Source: Azorinus chamasolen (taxonomy: Eukaryota > Mollusca > Bivalvia > Cardiida > Solecurtidae). From it: a stretch of 64,000 bases of DNA. Both the position numbers and the translations under genes were made by a program. The notes under the pieces are model-generated. The model ran no database searches, had not been told where the DNA came from, and saw only the letters and a program-made list of their open reading frames with translations. The stretch spans positions 13,632,378 to 13,696,377 of the forward strand of contig OY755240.1 of the NCBI GenBank assembly GCA_963576725.1, given 5' to 3'. This document shows positions 41,006 through 53,118 of the stretch, piece after piece (positions within the stretch are counted from its first letter, which is position 1; the number at the start of each line of letters is the position of its first letter).

Positions 41006-42090
41006 GTGGAACTACCGACGTCCTTGTCGTAAATGTCAGAGAAGATGGAACATTGGAGGAAATCAGCTTGGGACGTGGTGGTCTTGTAGGGGGTCAGGAT
41101 GTAAACAACGCTTTCTTCCAGGCATGTCATGATGCTTTTAAGGGCGACAGTTGGTTCGAGGTGACAAAGAAGAGCGATGCTGGTGATCTTCTTAGCATGG
41201 AAAACGATTTTGAAAGCAACAAGGTGACGATAGGTCTAGATAGCTCCAGAGACGAAGAAATAACACTGTTTATGCCGGACGTATTCAGAAATCTGTTAGA
41301 AAATGATAAAATTCAATTAAAAGAGTCAGAAGGAACACATTTCAGTATTAGAAAAGGTAAGCTGTATTTCAGTTCCGAGTTCATCAGAGAAAGTCTGTTC
41401 AACGAAACCATTTGCCGTATGTTGAAGTTTCTCAAGGAAATTCTTCAGCGAGAAGAGGTTCAGTCAGTAAAGAACATAGTCTTGGTAGGAGGGTTCACTG
41501 AATCGCCGATTGTTGTTGAGAGAATAAGACAATTTCTCAATGAAAACTTTCCAAACAGAAACGTCATTGTTCCTACATCTCCTCTGTCTGCCGTTTTGAG
41601 TGGAGCTGTTCTATACGGACATAATCCATTGATATTCCGTAGCAGGATATGTCGTGCTACATATGGTGTACAGATGAACAGTTGTTTTGATCCAAGTTTG
41701 CACAAGGAAGACAAAAAATGGAGAAACAAAGAAGATAATGTTGAATATTGCAGAGACGTATTTCAGGTTCATGTAGAGAAGGGTAGTTCCGTTACACTTG
41801 GTGAGACATTGCAATCGAAAACCTACAATCCGATGTACAAAAATCAAACGTCTTTACCAATTTCAATATTTACGTCCACAGAGCAACATGTTACAGGCAC
41901 GTTGTACACAACGGATGACCATTGCAAGAAACTGGGAGAAATTAATGTTGAAATGCCAGATACCACTGGCGGTACTTCTAGAAAAGTAACAGTTACTATG
42001 ATATACGGAGGCACCGAGCTCGATGTTACCGCCAAAGACGAGACCTCGGGAAAAGTGTACAAGGCAACTATGCGGTTTGATACATCATAA
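41006..42090 (+). CDS. HSPA12-like gene, exon 5 (terminal)
   Basis: Acceptor ATTGTTTAAG; completes DLGGGTTDVLVVNV, then LGRGGLVGGQDVN, IVLVGGFTESPIV (the adenosine-binding motif), PLSAVLSGAVLYG and the HSPA12 C-terminal domain to TAA at 42088. Intact, 361 residues. All ATPase signature motifs are present, so the gene can be functional. The Hsp70 peptide-binding domain is replaced by the family's own C-terminal region. Confidence 0.9.
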
Positions 42091-42204
42091 ATGTTGAAGT
42101 GTAGTAAACAAAATGACATTCTTAACGATATGGCTAACATGTGATTTGAATGGTCATACCAATGAAAAGTCTTTATATAAAGGAACATATGATATTAGTC
42201 AGTG

Positions 42205-42365
42205 TAGTATATTTCATCCACACAGTATTTGGAGAAACGGAGATGGAAACGTTATATCGTACAACAGGTGGCATTTCTAGTAAAGTTACCGTTTTGATGA
42301 AGTAAGATGGTACACAGCCCGATGTAAGCGCAAAGAGCGAACCTTCAGGAAGTGTGAATAACATT
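42205..42365 (+). pseudogene. decayed duplicate of the HSPA12-like 3' coding end
   Basis: GGTGGCATTTCTAGTAAAGT and the following 90 bases align with exon 5 around 41968-42062 (ACTTCTAGAAAAGTAACAGT, GAGCTCGATGTTACCGCCAA). In-frame TAA codons and indels show it is dead. Confidence 0.65.
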
Positions 42366-42394
42366 CTTTGGAGAAAAAAAGAACTGCTAGAAAT

Positions 42395-42460
42395 TAAGAG
42401 ATACCGAGAAAGATATGCCAGATACCATTTGTAAGAAAGTTTCGGTTAATCTGACACTGC
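42395..42460 (+). pseudogene. second, shorter duplicate of the same segment
   Basis: GATATGCCAGATACCATTTG, then AAGAAAGTTTCGGTTAATCT, matches exon 5 at about 41950-42000 (GAAATGCCAGATACCACTGG). Too short to date. Confidence 0.5.
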
Positions 42461-43129
42461 GTTCGTCCTCACAATAAAAACCAGTCTTAACTAACTTTAA
42501 TTTTAGGGATCAGTAGTGTATACTGTGGACATATCAAACAAGCAGATCTCATGTGTACCATAGACAAATCAGTCCCGAAATCATGAGCAATCAGAGCTAA
42601 AGGTTACCGGTACTATGAAAAAAGTCACGAAACCACGAGCACTCAGAGCAAATATCTGATTAAGACAGGGTGTGTGTTTTGAAAGCTGTTTCGAGGACAA
42701 ACTAGACACATATGAAGACAAAACAGCAATATTTTCGCAGAAGTAAGACGTCGACCCTTAATTAAGCATTGGGGTTTTTAACCCCTATCCGATATTTTCG
42801 ACTAATTCAGAGTCAAAAATAAAGTTTTTATAAAAGCTACTAACAGTCAAATATTTTTGAATTCAGAAGAGACGTCAAATAACTCGGTATCTTATCTGGT
42901 TCCAAGCTGTTTGTAATTGCTAGACAGGCTTCGCAAAGAGATATGTATAGATTTATAAGTAAATGTCATGAAAAGTTAAACTTTGCAAATGACAAACACC
43001 CCTGACATAATACTTATATTATTTGTATGTGCTTGAAATGTGTTAACATAAAACATTCTAATGATATTTTAACTAAATAAAAAAGTAGTTGAAAATGTAC
43101 AGTACAACATTTCCTCATTGAGCTCTCTA

Positions 43130-43620
43130 TACTACTCTACCTCACCATCTTATGTAGGATAAAATGATTAAATTAGTAGCAAAATCTTTTGCCAGAGAAA
43201 ATAAAATGTTCGTTGATTGTTATGTTCAACGTTCGTTCTTTGCGAATTCAGAAGTTGAACATTACACGATGTGGACATGCCTTGATGTTTGTAGATGTCT
43301 AACCTTTCTTTTAGATAACATATTGGTAAGATAGAGGGATATCATATATCGTTAAGTTGCTGGTATACCTATGGGTACAAATTGTGCCCCTCTTGTTGCA
43401 GATTTTTTTTGTATTTCTACGAGAGGATTTTATGCTAAGCTTAAAACCAGATACAAAAGCTGATATTGTTAATGCTTTTAATAAAACATCTAGGTATTTA
43501 GACGATAGTTAAATCCTTATTTGAAACTATGGTTTCTTCTATTTACCTCAAAGAACCTACCTAAACCGAATCGATCCGACTCTATTGCTTCCTTTTTAGC
43601 TGTGAATCTTTCCATCATAA
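43130..43620 (+). pseudogene. Penelope-like RT fragment
   Basis: Degenerate plus-strand reading: FANSEVEHYTMWTCLDVCRC, GTNCAPLVADFF, YERILC and SRYLDD. Several frameshifts. Upstream and downstream parts are missing. Confidence 0.7.
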
Positions 43621-43779
43621 ATGATAATGACCTACCACGAGGTGCATGGCATACTGTAAGAGGTGGATGAGAGTGATGGATGTTACATGCATATCCTGCA
43701 AGAGAATGATAACAACATAGTGTTCGTGTACGGAAGACTTTCTACGGACACCACACGGCACAAGCAACACCGTTGCGAT

Positions 43780-43945
43780 AATAAAAGTACAAAAATGAGT
43801 CTTGCTGGAAACACCACATCCAGAACAAACAGCCGTCCGAACAGCAACATAAAAACACAGCAAATGTACATAACTACCAAAAACATAAAGAAACAGACAA
43901 AGACATAACAAACAAACAATAGGGGGAGAACGGTCAGTGACAAAT
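43780..43945 (-). repeat. R1 end fragment
   Basis: AAAATGAGTCTTGCTGGAAA, ACCACATCCAGAACAAACAG and CAATAGGGGGAGAACGGTCA in reverse orientation. Confidence 0.7.
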
Positions 43946-43949
43946 GCCA

Positions 43950-45175
43950 CTGGGGGCTTAAATTGAGCCCATTATACTGCAACGCACTGCATGTTTGGTT
44001 ATTGACCACTTAACAGTTGGTAGCTACGCTTCCCGCTTTGCTTACACGAAAACAGGCCTAACGTAGTACTCTTTGGAGATGTACTCTTAAACCCAGAAGC
44101 AGGAAGAGTTTACCAGACCCATGTTTTGTCTTTTCTCTGACATGCCCTTAACGGTTTCCCTGCAGTGGCTCTGACTTCAGCAACTTCATTGAGTTCATAT
44201 TTGACTGACTTTCACAGTTGTTGTCATACCATGTTATACAAATTGTCCTGTGTTAACCGTCTTCTATGTTGTGCGGAAGTCTGGCGGGGATACCTTTATT
44301 TACACTATTTGTTAAGCTAGGGTGACTAAGGTAAGTGTGAGGTTGGGACGTCCGTGAACCGGTTTAACCCCCATGGTGGTTTTGCCATTGGCCGTTCCAA
44401 GTCGGTACTCTCTTTGTCGCCCTTGCTTTGTCTCGTAGGTTTGTTTGCGCACGTATGTGTGTGTGTGTGTGTGTGTGTGTTTGTGTGGGTGTGTTGCTTG
44501 TTTTCTGTTGGTGTTTTGGTGTTGGTTGCGTTTTGTGTGTGTCTTTTCCTGCTTGACTTTACTACTTTTTCGTTTATTACCAATTATATGCAGCACATTT
44601 ATATTTTCATTATGTAAATAAATTATTAAGTGTACACAATAGAACTACTCTATGGCAACCACTTAATGAATGTGCGTCTTTAAGAGCAGACGGCTTTTTA
44701 ATACAGGGCGAATGTAATACGGAAACTCCTACAGGAGCGTTCTGTATAACTTTGGACCTTTATCAATCTACCATCTACCACAATAAATGAAAAGGTAGTA
44801 AAGTCAAGAAGGTAAAGCCACACACAAAACGCCACCATCAACAAAACATCGATAGATAGCAATTTATACACACACAGGAGATGGAAATTTTAACGCGAAC
44901 AAACGCACACGTACACCAGACCAACACAAACACAAGGGCGAACACACACAAACACATGAAAAGAAAACCACAACCCCGAACAAATACATAAGTACAAAGA
45001 CACCAAACAAACAAAAGCAAGGGTGACAGAGAGAGTGCCGCCTTGGAACGGTCAGTGGCAAAACCACCCCTGGGGGTTTAAACCGGTTGAATGACGTCCT
45101 AACCTCACACTTATCTAAAAGTCAACCTAGCTAAAGAGTGTAAATAAAGGTATCCCTGCCGGACTTCCCCAGACG
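43950..45175. mobile_element. inverted pair of R2-type 3' ends
   Basis: 43950-44585 is plus: GCACTGCATGTTTGGTTATT, AAGTCTGGCGGGGATACCTT, TTGGGACGTCCGTGAACCGG, TG-rich, TTTTCCTGCTTGACTTTACT. 44790-45175 is the mirror copy on minus. The 205-bp spacer contains a small hairpin (AACTCCTACAGGAGCGTT, about 44722-44740). Confidence 0.7.
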
Positions 45176-45884
45176 TATTGTGGTCATATGAAGGGTTTTT
45201 ATTCAGAATTATCTTATCTTTTGACTATATAATATGGTTCAAAAGGTATCGGAAGATTAATATTCATTTAAGTTGCAACAAACGATGTCGTGAAAACCGT
45301 TGCAGCCAGATTAAAAAGAAACAGAAACCACACACAGCACTTAATTTATTTCAGTGCCATTAATAGCTCCATGGTTGTATAGACATACGAACGTTTTTAA
45401 CGTTTTTAGCTATCATGGAAAGGTAGATTTGTAAGAGACAAAAACACATTGCACATTGTCCTATTGTTTGCATATATTTGAAAATTTATACTATTGTCAT
45501 CATTGTGTACATTATACAGCAGAAGCCCTCTAAAACGACCACCACCTAATAAATAAATATGGGTATACTTAGTAGCAAGTGACTGCTCAATGTAGAATGA
45601 AAGCACAACGTATAACGTTTATCCTGCATTAAGCTATCACCTATTTCTACTACAAGGAAACAAAATATACATATTAGATTTGTTTTACAGTATTTGTAGT
45701 CCATATTCTCTTACAGTAGTTGTCCGTCGTCCCTTACGTTTAAATACGCTATATACTGCAAAAGGTTTGTGAAAACGCCAAACTGCTGTTATCAGTTTGG
45801 CTATGAATGAAATATAGATGTCCCACAAGAAATCCAAATGTTATTCTACGTTATTTATTCTATAGAGTAATTATATAAATATTC

Positions 45885-46145
45885 TGAAAATGGGTGATCC
45901 TTCGAAAGCAAAAGAAGAATGCAAAATGAGAAAATTGCAGACTCGGTTTTCTGTTCATGAGTAGTGATTAAAAGTGCAACACTACTTACGCCCCCTAGCA
46001 CCGGCTTAAGCAGTATTCAATTTTCAAAACTAATAACACCAAAACGAATGATCCCGAAGGACCAGAAAATATAACAACACTGAGAATGAAGTACGGGCGA
46101 CTTTTTACAGTCGTCATACAAGCACTTAACACCTGCTGTTGTGAA
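45885..46145 (-). repeat. R3 copy
   Basis: TGATCCTTCGAAAGCAAAAG, GCACCGGCTTAAGCAGTATT, GGGCGACTTTTTACAGTCG and GCACTTAACACCTGCTGTTG; a nearly complete unit. Confidence 0.8.
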
Positions 46146-46294
46146 GTACATATACATGTACAGTGGTTCTATATTATAAAAGTGAACATAATTATGCATG
46201 TGTCCTTGGAATAAACTACACATAAATGGAATAGATGTTACTTGTTCTAAATAATAGTAATAACCTTGGACATTTAATAATTGATAATTTTATA

Positions 46295-47335
46295 TACAGT
46301 GAAACCTGTGAAAACCTGACCCCGTCGGGGGCAGATCGATCGTCCAGTTTTCAGAGGTGTCCGGTTTTTTCATATTCTAAATTTTGCCGGAAAACCCCCC
46401 CAGCAAAAAGTGTGTGCACTGTTCAGTTTTAATTCACCACTCCTTATCAGTTTCCTAATGTGAAATAAGATGTAACAAATATTTGACTGATCTGAATCAC
46501 GACAAAAGTAAGAGGAGACATTTTTACAAAAAAAGAAAGAAAGAATGAACTGGACAAATATTCTATACTGACTTTTGGTGTTGCGTATGTATTCCTCAAT
46601 TCCGTGAACATAATAATAATAATACATGAGCGTGTGTGTTTAATTCACGTCCAGCATCACATACACATCTGTAAACGTGTAACTCATCTTGTTTGATTTT
46701 TTTCACTCGTGTTACAAATAGGTGTGGTGTTTCTCGCCAGGCCTAAACCTTAACTTGTTTGTCGCGAGCGTCATGTCATGTATGCAAACAAACTGGATCC
46801 GGATGAGACGCCGAGTAACTCGGAGCCTGATCTGGATCAAAGATGTTTGATACTCAGTCAGTATTTCTACAAGAAATATAAGCGAATTTGTGATATTTTA
46901 ATAAAGAAGCAATTGTGCAATTGTGACAGACAAAGGGTTACAGGATGTTGCAAATTTAAACTCGAGGTCACTCCCTAACTAAGGGTTAGGAAAGTGAAAT
47001 AAAATAGATTTTTAATTGTCTTTGATTAATAACAAAAGTTGTGGTGTGTTGTATTTTTTTCCAAGATTAGTGCAGGTAAGATTAAATAAATCGCCTCCAG
47101 ACAAGGGAGTTTAAACTCGATAATGACCCGCAATTACAGAGTCGCTACAAACAGGCACATTAATTAGCGAATTCGGATTCCGGGAGCGGCGATTTACGGT
47201 CGTTAGTCGGGTAACACAGGCTAGTCGCTTTCCCCAGTCTCAATAAATAGGAAAATTCGTTGGGAGGAAATATTAGGGTCACATAAGACAGGAAATCGCT
47301 ATTAAAGGACGGTCGCTAAGACAGTTTTGACTGTA
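46295..47335. mobile_element. possible TACAGT-ended DNA element
   Basis: TACAGTGAAACCTGTG at the left and ACAGTTTTGACTGTA at the right form imperfect inverted ends about 1.04 kb apart with TA at the outer edges. The inner sequences differ (GACCCCGTCGGGG against CGGTCGCTAAGAC), so these may be ends of two different elements. A MITE-type hairpin lies inside at 46777-46850 (CTGGATCCGGATGAGACGCC, GCCTGATCTGGATC). Confidence 0.35.
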
Positions 47336-47339
47336 CTAT

Positions 47340-47730
47340 GTTTGCAGCTCAATCATTGAGTACACTAACGATAGGTGAATCCTATTTGTTTCACATAAAT
47401 GTGTTTTCGTTCAATTTACCACTGCATTTGCCATTGCAAATATGGGTATATGTTTATTTACACTTTTTGTCTTTTATGATGGCCATGGAATAAGTGTGAG
47501 GTTGGGCGCCCCATAACCGGTTTAACCGCCCAGTGACAAATGTCACTGACCGTTCCAAGAAGGCACATCCTTCGACCCTATTGTTTGTTTATTATGTCTT
47601 TGCGTGTCTGTTTTGTTGCTTAGATATGCATGTACATTTGCTGTACTTTCTTGTCATGATGCTTTTCGGGCGACTGTGTGTTCTGTATGTGGTGTTTCCT
47701 GCATGACTCATACATGTACTTTTAGAAAAT
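47340..47730 (+). repeat. R1 copy, partial
   Basis: GCAGCTCAATCATTGAGTAC, GTGAGGTTGGGCGCCCCATA and GTATGTGGTGTTTCCTGCAT. Confidence 0.75.
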
Positions 47731-48699
47731 ACCAGTTCAATGTGGTATATGGAAAGGTGTATCTGGTGAGGGGTCGGGAAACCGTTTGTTCGAGCTTTAG
47801 CAGGACCAGATAATTTCAGAAGACAAATAAGAGAAAAAAATCCATAGACGCACTGACTCAGCATTCTGTTTATTCTGTCACCACACAAAATACACGTCTT
47901 TCACCTAGTTGCATTAATATTAAAACAAGATCGGCGAATTATTACTATTTATCAAACGCAAATAATCAAATTAGCAATGTATCAGTATTTCAGCTAATGC
48001 ATTCCAGCTCCCAGTATCTGTTCTACTGTATTTATGATATTTAAGATCAGCCTAAAGTAAATTGAGCGACAGATATCATATTTAGTGCGTCTCTAAACAA
48101 GATAGTGATATCATTATATGTATATGAATTATGTTGAATAATCTGCCTTGTATACTGGTGTTTTTCATTTATGGTCATTTAAAATAGTCTATTACTCAGT
48201 AGTAAAACGTGTGCATGTGACTTTCTTTTTCGATATAGCGTAATTTAAACTGAATATATTGCTCAAATATCAACTTCAAACAGATTCCTCATGCTCATTA
48301 AAATAACTTACAAACCGTATAAAATACATTTGTCAAAACTAAGATAAATCTGACTGATTTTGTCCCGCGTGTGTACCGCCGTGTTCGCTATGCCAGCATG
48401 AGTACATATACAGTTTGAGACGACTACTTGTGACAAGACTCAGTGCATATATTGTACATCTCTTCTGAAGCGACCATTTGATAAATAAACATGAGCAACT
48501 TACTGCTTAATAAGTACGAAAGTAATACATAAAGCTCCTATACGAGCTATCTGCATAATGTTCGCCCTGCACTAAGCTACAACTTGTATTTACAACCCAG
48601 TAATAGACCTCTTTATGTTGGTTGCACTAAAGGGTTTTACGATATACACATAACAACATTAGTTAGAGAGTGTTAAAGAAACATACATGTACAGTAGAA
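47731..48699. other. no gene seen
   Basis: No exon or RNA gene recognised. A weak hairpin with TTCGCCCTGCACTAAGC near 48520-48590 resembles the TACAGT foldback family. Confidence 0.4.
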
Positions 48700-49200
48700 G
48701 TTCATATATGAGTCATACAGGAAACACCACATACAAAACACCCAAACGTCCGAACAGCACCACGACAAAAACAGTAAATGTACATATATATAAAAGACAC
48801 AGAGTGAGTGAGTGAGTTGGGTACAAAGAGACGTACAAAGACATCACAAACAAACAATAGGTGGGAGATGGAAGTACTGCCTTGGAACGGTCAGTGACAT
48901 ATGCTACTGGCGTTAAAGTGATTTAGGGGCGCCCAACCCCACACTTATTCGATCCGCACCCTAAAAGACAAACAGCGTAAATAAACGTTTCCCCCTCTCC
49001 GACTAATCTACAACAACCGCGATGGCAAATACAGTGGTAAAGTGCATGTAAAACAAAAACATATTAAGTGAAACAAACTGTATCCACCTACCGCTATTCT
49101 ACTCAATGATTGAGCTGCAAACTGAGTAACTATAGAAAAGTAACAAAGGGTACGACAAAAACGGAAGTGCGAATATCCGACGTCCTCCTTCCCCCGTTCA
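48700..49200 (-). repeat. R1 copy
   Basis: TGAGTCATACAGGAAACACC, CTGCCTTGGAACGGTCAGTG, CTCTCCGACTAATCTACAAC and AATGATTGAGCTGCAAACTG in reverse orientation. Confidence 0.75.
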
Positions 49201-49384
49201 ATACTAAGTGACTTTCATTTGAAATTCTCAAGATACATATTTATTTCTATCATTTGCTAAATCATTATTCAAGTTTAAAATGGTTTGTATACTGGTGAAA
49301 AACACAGTTATACTATGTTTTTTCAACTTGATCGAAAATGTTTGCAACGGTCATCATACCATGGTGCTTGGTACTGAATGAATT

Positions 49385-49810
49385 CTGATAATAGGAGAGC
49401 GCTCGGAAGCATAGCAGGCAATGAGAAAATTACAGATGCGGTGTTATTCAGCCTATTCATGAGCAGATATAAAAATGCAACACTATTCATCCCCGGCACC
49501 GGATAAATCGATATTCATTAACATCGAAAGTAATGATCCCAAAGCACCGGAAAATATAACTACACTGAGAAAGAATGAAGTATGGGCGTTTTTATGGCCG
49601 TTACACAAACACTTAACGCTGTGTGAAGTACATAAATTCTGATAGTTCTCAGTAATTCACAACCATCACAGACGTTGCTCTACTACCTCAACATGGCCCA
49701 ATCCGTCGTCTTCATAGACGGACGGAGGCCAGATGTAGGAGAACCTTCGAAAGCAAAAGCAGCAATGCAACACGAGAACCTTGCAGACTCGGTTTTATTG
49801 AGTCTATTCA
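49385..49810 (-). repeat. R3 copies, one diverged and one short
   Basis: 49390-49640 is a diverged reverse R3 (GTTATTCAGCCTATTCATGA, GATCCCAAAGCACCGGAAAA). 49738-49810 is a short, better-preserved piece (CCTTCGAAAGCAAAAGCAGC, GACTCGGTTTTATTGAGTCT). Confidence 0.65.
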
Positions 49811-50059
49811 TTAATTTTTTCAATAGAGGCTGAGCCAGATTTATTCTGTTTGCTAAATGCGTATCTATGAAGTGGAAGAATACAAAACAAGCACTATGAG
49901 ATTGAAAGCGAACGAAAACTATTCCTTGACTGTGCCCTGTGTCCTAATCCAGCTATACACAATATCTGACCAATTACGCGGTCATACCATGCAAACCCAT
50001 ATCCAAAGACGCCTAAACAAAGTGGGAATTGCTGATGTACATATACAGTCCACTTTTTG

Positions 50060-50576
50060 ATCCATTTAAAAGTACAAAAATGAGTCATGCAGGAAACACC
50101 ACATACAGAACAAACACTCGCCCGAACAGCAACACAAGGAAACAGCAAATGTACATAGGTAGAAAAAACAACAAGAGACGCACAAAGACAAAACAAACAT
50201 ACAATAGGAGGAAGATGGAAGTACCGCCTTGGAACGGTCAGTGACAAAAGTCACCGGGGGTTTAAACCGGTTTATGGGCGCCCAACCTCACCCTTATTCC
50301 ATCCCCATCCTAAAAGACAAACAGTGTAAATAAACGTATCCCCTCTCCGACTAATCTACAACAACCGCGACAGCAAATACAGTGGTAAAGTGCATGTATA
50401 ACAAAAAAACATTTTATTGAAAATACTGTATCCACCTATCGCTATTGTACTCAATGATTGAGCTGCAAACAGAGTAACTGTAGAAAAGTAATAAAGGGTA
50501 CGACAAAAATGAAATAGTACAGATATCCGACGTTCTCCTTCCATTTCTGGATTTAAGAGGTCGCCTTCATAGAGTA
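50060..50576 (-). mobile_element. 3' UTR (R1) of the best-preserved Penelope-like copy
   Basis: Continuous with the RT frame that ends at 50577. Contains all R1 landmarks, including GGTTTAAACCGGTTTATGGG. This copy shows directly that R1 is the 3' end of the retroelement rather than a separate repeat. Confidence 0.8.
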
Positions 50577-51650
50577 CTAAACCTTTCTTGTCGGCGTACA
50601 TGCAAAGAGGCCAGCGTGATTGCCAACTGTAAAAGGGTTCACAACCAAACATGCAGTATGTTGTAGTAATACAGGATCATATCCCTTTTTAATGAATTGT
50701 TTTATATATTTGATGAACAAAGTGAGAAAATGGGTATGTCCAATAATTTTACGAAGTTTGTAAATCACATCACCATAAAATTCCGGATGTGAAATACCGT
50801 GTCGCAAAAGTACCTTGAGATTACATTTGTACTTGCCAATAAGCGAGAGATTTCGATAGTAAAATTTAGAGAAAGTTTTTCTTAGTTTATGGTATCTATA
50901 TCCTTGTTTAAGCAGTTTATCAGTTAAAATGAGATTTCGACTGTTAAAATCGTCAATAGATGAACAAGCTCTAGCAAAACGCATAAGTTGAGATATATAA
51001 ACCCCGTAAGATGGAGCACGGGGAACATCCCCGTCAAGATGAGGAAAATTTACAATATTAAAATCAAAATCATCTCTTTTGTCATATATTTTAGAAGAAA
51101 TCATTCCATTATTAATTTTAAGGTCTAGGTCAAGAAACGCTGCATAATTGTCGGACGGGTTAGCTTTATTCAATTTGAGTTCTTTAGGATAAATTGTAGG
51201 AATCAGAGCATCAAAGAAAGGGTTATCTAAGTTAAAAATATCATCCAAATATCGACAAGTTTCATTGAAGGCTTTTATAACATCTTCTTGTGATTGAGGA
51301 TTCAAACTCAACATGAAATCTCTCTCATAGCAGTACAAAAACAAATCTGCGACAAGTGGTGCACAATTCGTACCCATGGGAATACCAATTACCTGACGGT
51401 ATATAGCATTCCCATAACGTACAAATATGTTATCCAAAAGAAAGGTTAGTGCTTCGCAAACTTCTGAGCAAGTCCAATTGGTGTAATATTTCATTTGCTC
51501 GTCAGTAAAGAAAGCTTTTTCAGCATTACATGCCAAGAATGATGTTTTTTCTCGGGCAAATACTTTCTGGATCAAGTTAGTAAGCTTATCCTTAATTAAA
51601 ATATGAGGAAGAGTTGTGTACAGAGTAGAAAAATCGTACGTGCTTACCAT
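50577..51650 (-). CDS. Penelope-like reverse transcriptase, 5'-truncated
   Basis: 357 residues open from the Met at 51650; the frame is stop-free further up to 51848 but without family resemblance. RT blocks: STYDFSTLYTTLPH, NWTCSEVCEALTFLLDNIFV, YRQVIGIPMGTNCAPLVADL, FLYCYERDFML, TCRYLDDIFNLDNP, AAFLDLDLKI, SSKIYDKRDDFDF, PSYGVYISQLMRFAR and YRYHKLRKTFSKFYYR. The RYLDD box and GIPMG motif fit the Penelope-like RT group; that assignment is from memory and tentative. No GIY-YIG endonuclease is visible, and the N-terminal part is missing, so this copy is a dead insertion. It once copied element RNA at its target. Confidence 0.8.
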   Translation of the reverse strand: MVSTYDFSTLYTTLPHILIKDKLTNLIQKVFAREKTSFLACNAEKAFFTDEQMKYYTNWTCSEVCEALTFLLDNIFVRYGNAIYRQVIGIPMGTNCAPLVADLFLYCYERDFMLSLNPQSQEDVIKAFNETCRYLDDIFNLDNPFFDALIPTIYPKELKLNKANPSDNYAAFLDLDLKINNGMISSKIYDKRDDFDFNIVNFPHLDGDVPRAPSYGVYISQLMRFARACSSIDDFNSRNLILTDKLLKQGYRYHKLRKTFSKFYYRNLSLIGKYKCNLKVLLRHGISHPEFYGDVIYKLRKIIGHTHFLTLFIKYIKQFIKKGYDPVLLQHTACLVVNPFTVGNHAGLFACTPTRKV

Positions 51651-51834
51651 AAAATATAACGATGGATTGTGTGTATAAATTGTGTAGCATAAACCCTTCC
51701 TTGATAATACCCTAATGTTTAACGTAGTCAATATTAGCCATTTGAAACATTGACGACTGCTACATATTGTATGTTTTATATGTCTGTATTTTTGTTTTAA
51801 AACTATGACCACGGTATCAAATATTCTTAAAGTG

Positions 51835-52440
51835 TGTGATCCTTCCAAAACAAAAGTAGCAATGCCAAAATTGCAGATTTGGTTTTATTTAGTCTGTTGA
51901 TGAGTAGTAATTAAAGTGAAACACTAGTCACCCCCCTATCATCGGCTTTAGCAGAATTCAATAGTCAACACTTACACCATCAAAACTAGTGATCCCGAAG
52001 GACCAGAAAATATAACAACACTGAGAATGAAGTGCGGGGCGACTTTTTATGGCGGCAACACAAACATTTAACACCTGCTGTTGTGAAATACTTATATTCT
52101 TAACGTGGGTATTCCTTCGAAAACAAAAAAAAGCAATTCCAAAAGAGAAAATTGCAGAATCGGTTTTATTGAGTCTGTTCACGAGTAGTATTTAAAAGTG
52201 CAACACTACCCACGTCCCCTAGCACCGGCTTAAGCAGTATTCAATTTTCAAAACTTATACCATGACAACTAGTGATCCCGAAGGACCAGAAAATATAACC
52301 ACACCGAGAATGAAGTACGGGGCGACTTTTGACGACCGCCACACAAGCACTTAACTCTTGCTGTTATGAGGTACATATACGGGTATTCTTAAAGTGGGTG
52401 ATCCTTCGCAAACAAAAGTAGCAATGAAATAATCTGGAAC
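51835..52440 (-). repeat. tandem R3 copies
   Basis: Landmark TGATCCTTCCAAAACAAAAG (51838), TATTCCTTCGAAAACAAAAA (52108) and TGATCCTTCGCAAACAAAAG (52400), about 270-290 bp apart: two full units and the start of a third in direct tandem. Confidence 0.75.
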
Positions 52441-53118
52441 CTGGTAAGAATCCGAGTTATTCGGCGTCGCATCTGTATCTTAACTGTGACATTGGTAGTG
52501 CGAGAGTCAAGCTGAAAATAAGAGGCGAACCTGTCTTTTATGGGGAACCACGTGTTGTTTGTTTCTATCTGAGTGATTCACATTGATCAGCATCTTTATT
52601 TGTTATACTATTGGTCCAATTTGAGATATATTTGATATGCATACAGTACTGACATGCCATCTTCACAATGATTCCTTACGTCTTGGTGAGTATTTACATT
52701 TGGCTTTTGTAAAACAATTAAAACACACGATAGTTTATCTGCATTACTAGCTTTGCTTTAGCAAAATACCGTTTGAGTTTCCACTTTTTAGTGTAAAAAA
52801 TCAGTGTGTGTGATACAGCTGCAAGACAGTAGAATTACGGAAAACTAAAGGAACGAGCGACACACCGTACCATACCATTGAACAATCGGATAATGGTCCG
52901 AATTTCAACAAAAAGGACACATGTAATTTTTTTATCTAGATCTACTTTGTCAAGTTTCGAGAGAATTATCATTCTGTCGGTATTTCAACAAAATGATGAT
53001 TCAGATTCGGGTACTTTTGCTTTGAACAACAAATATTGCACGTTCGTCCATTTCATGGATTTCCAATATATTAATCTGTATGTATATATATTTTTTCTAT
53101 AAAATTGCAATCATAATG
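52441..53118. other. no gene seen
   Basis: No supported exon or repeat. Open frames here are short and lack motifs. Confidence 0.4.

Noticed and set aside
43615..44009. Frames of about 110 codons over R1 fragments, recurring at 28818, 49894 and 53786
   Set aside because: The same non-coding 3' UTR repeat read through; no conserved start or codon pattern between copies.
46370..46627. 85-codon minus frame near the TACAGT end
   Set aside because: AT-rich, no motif, adjoining simple ATA repeats.
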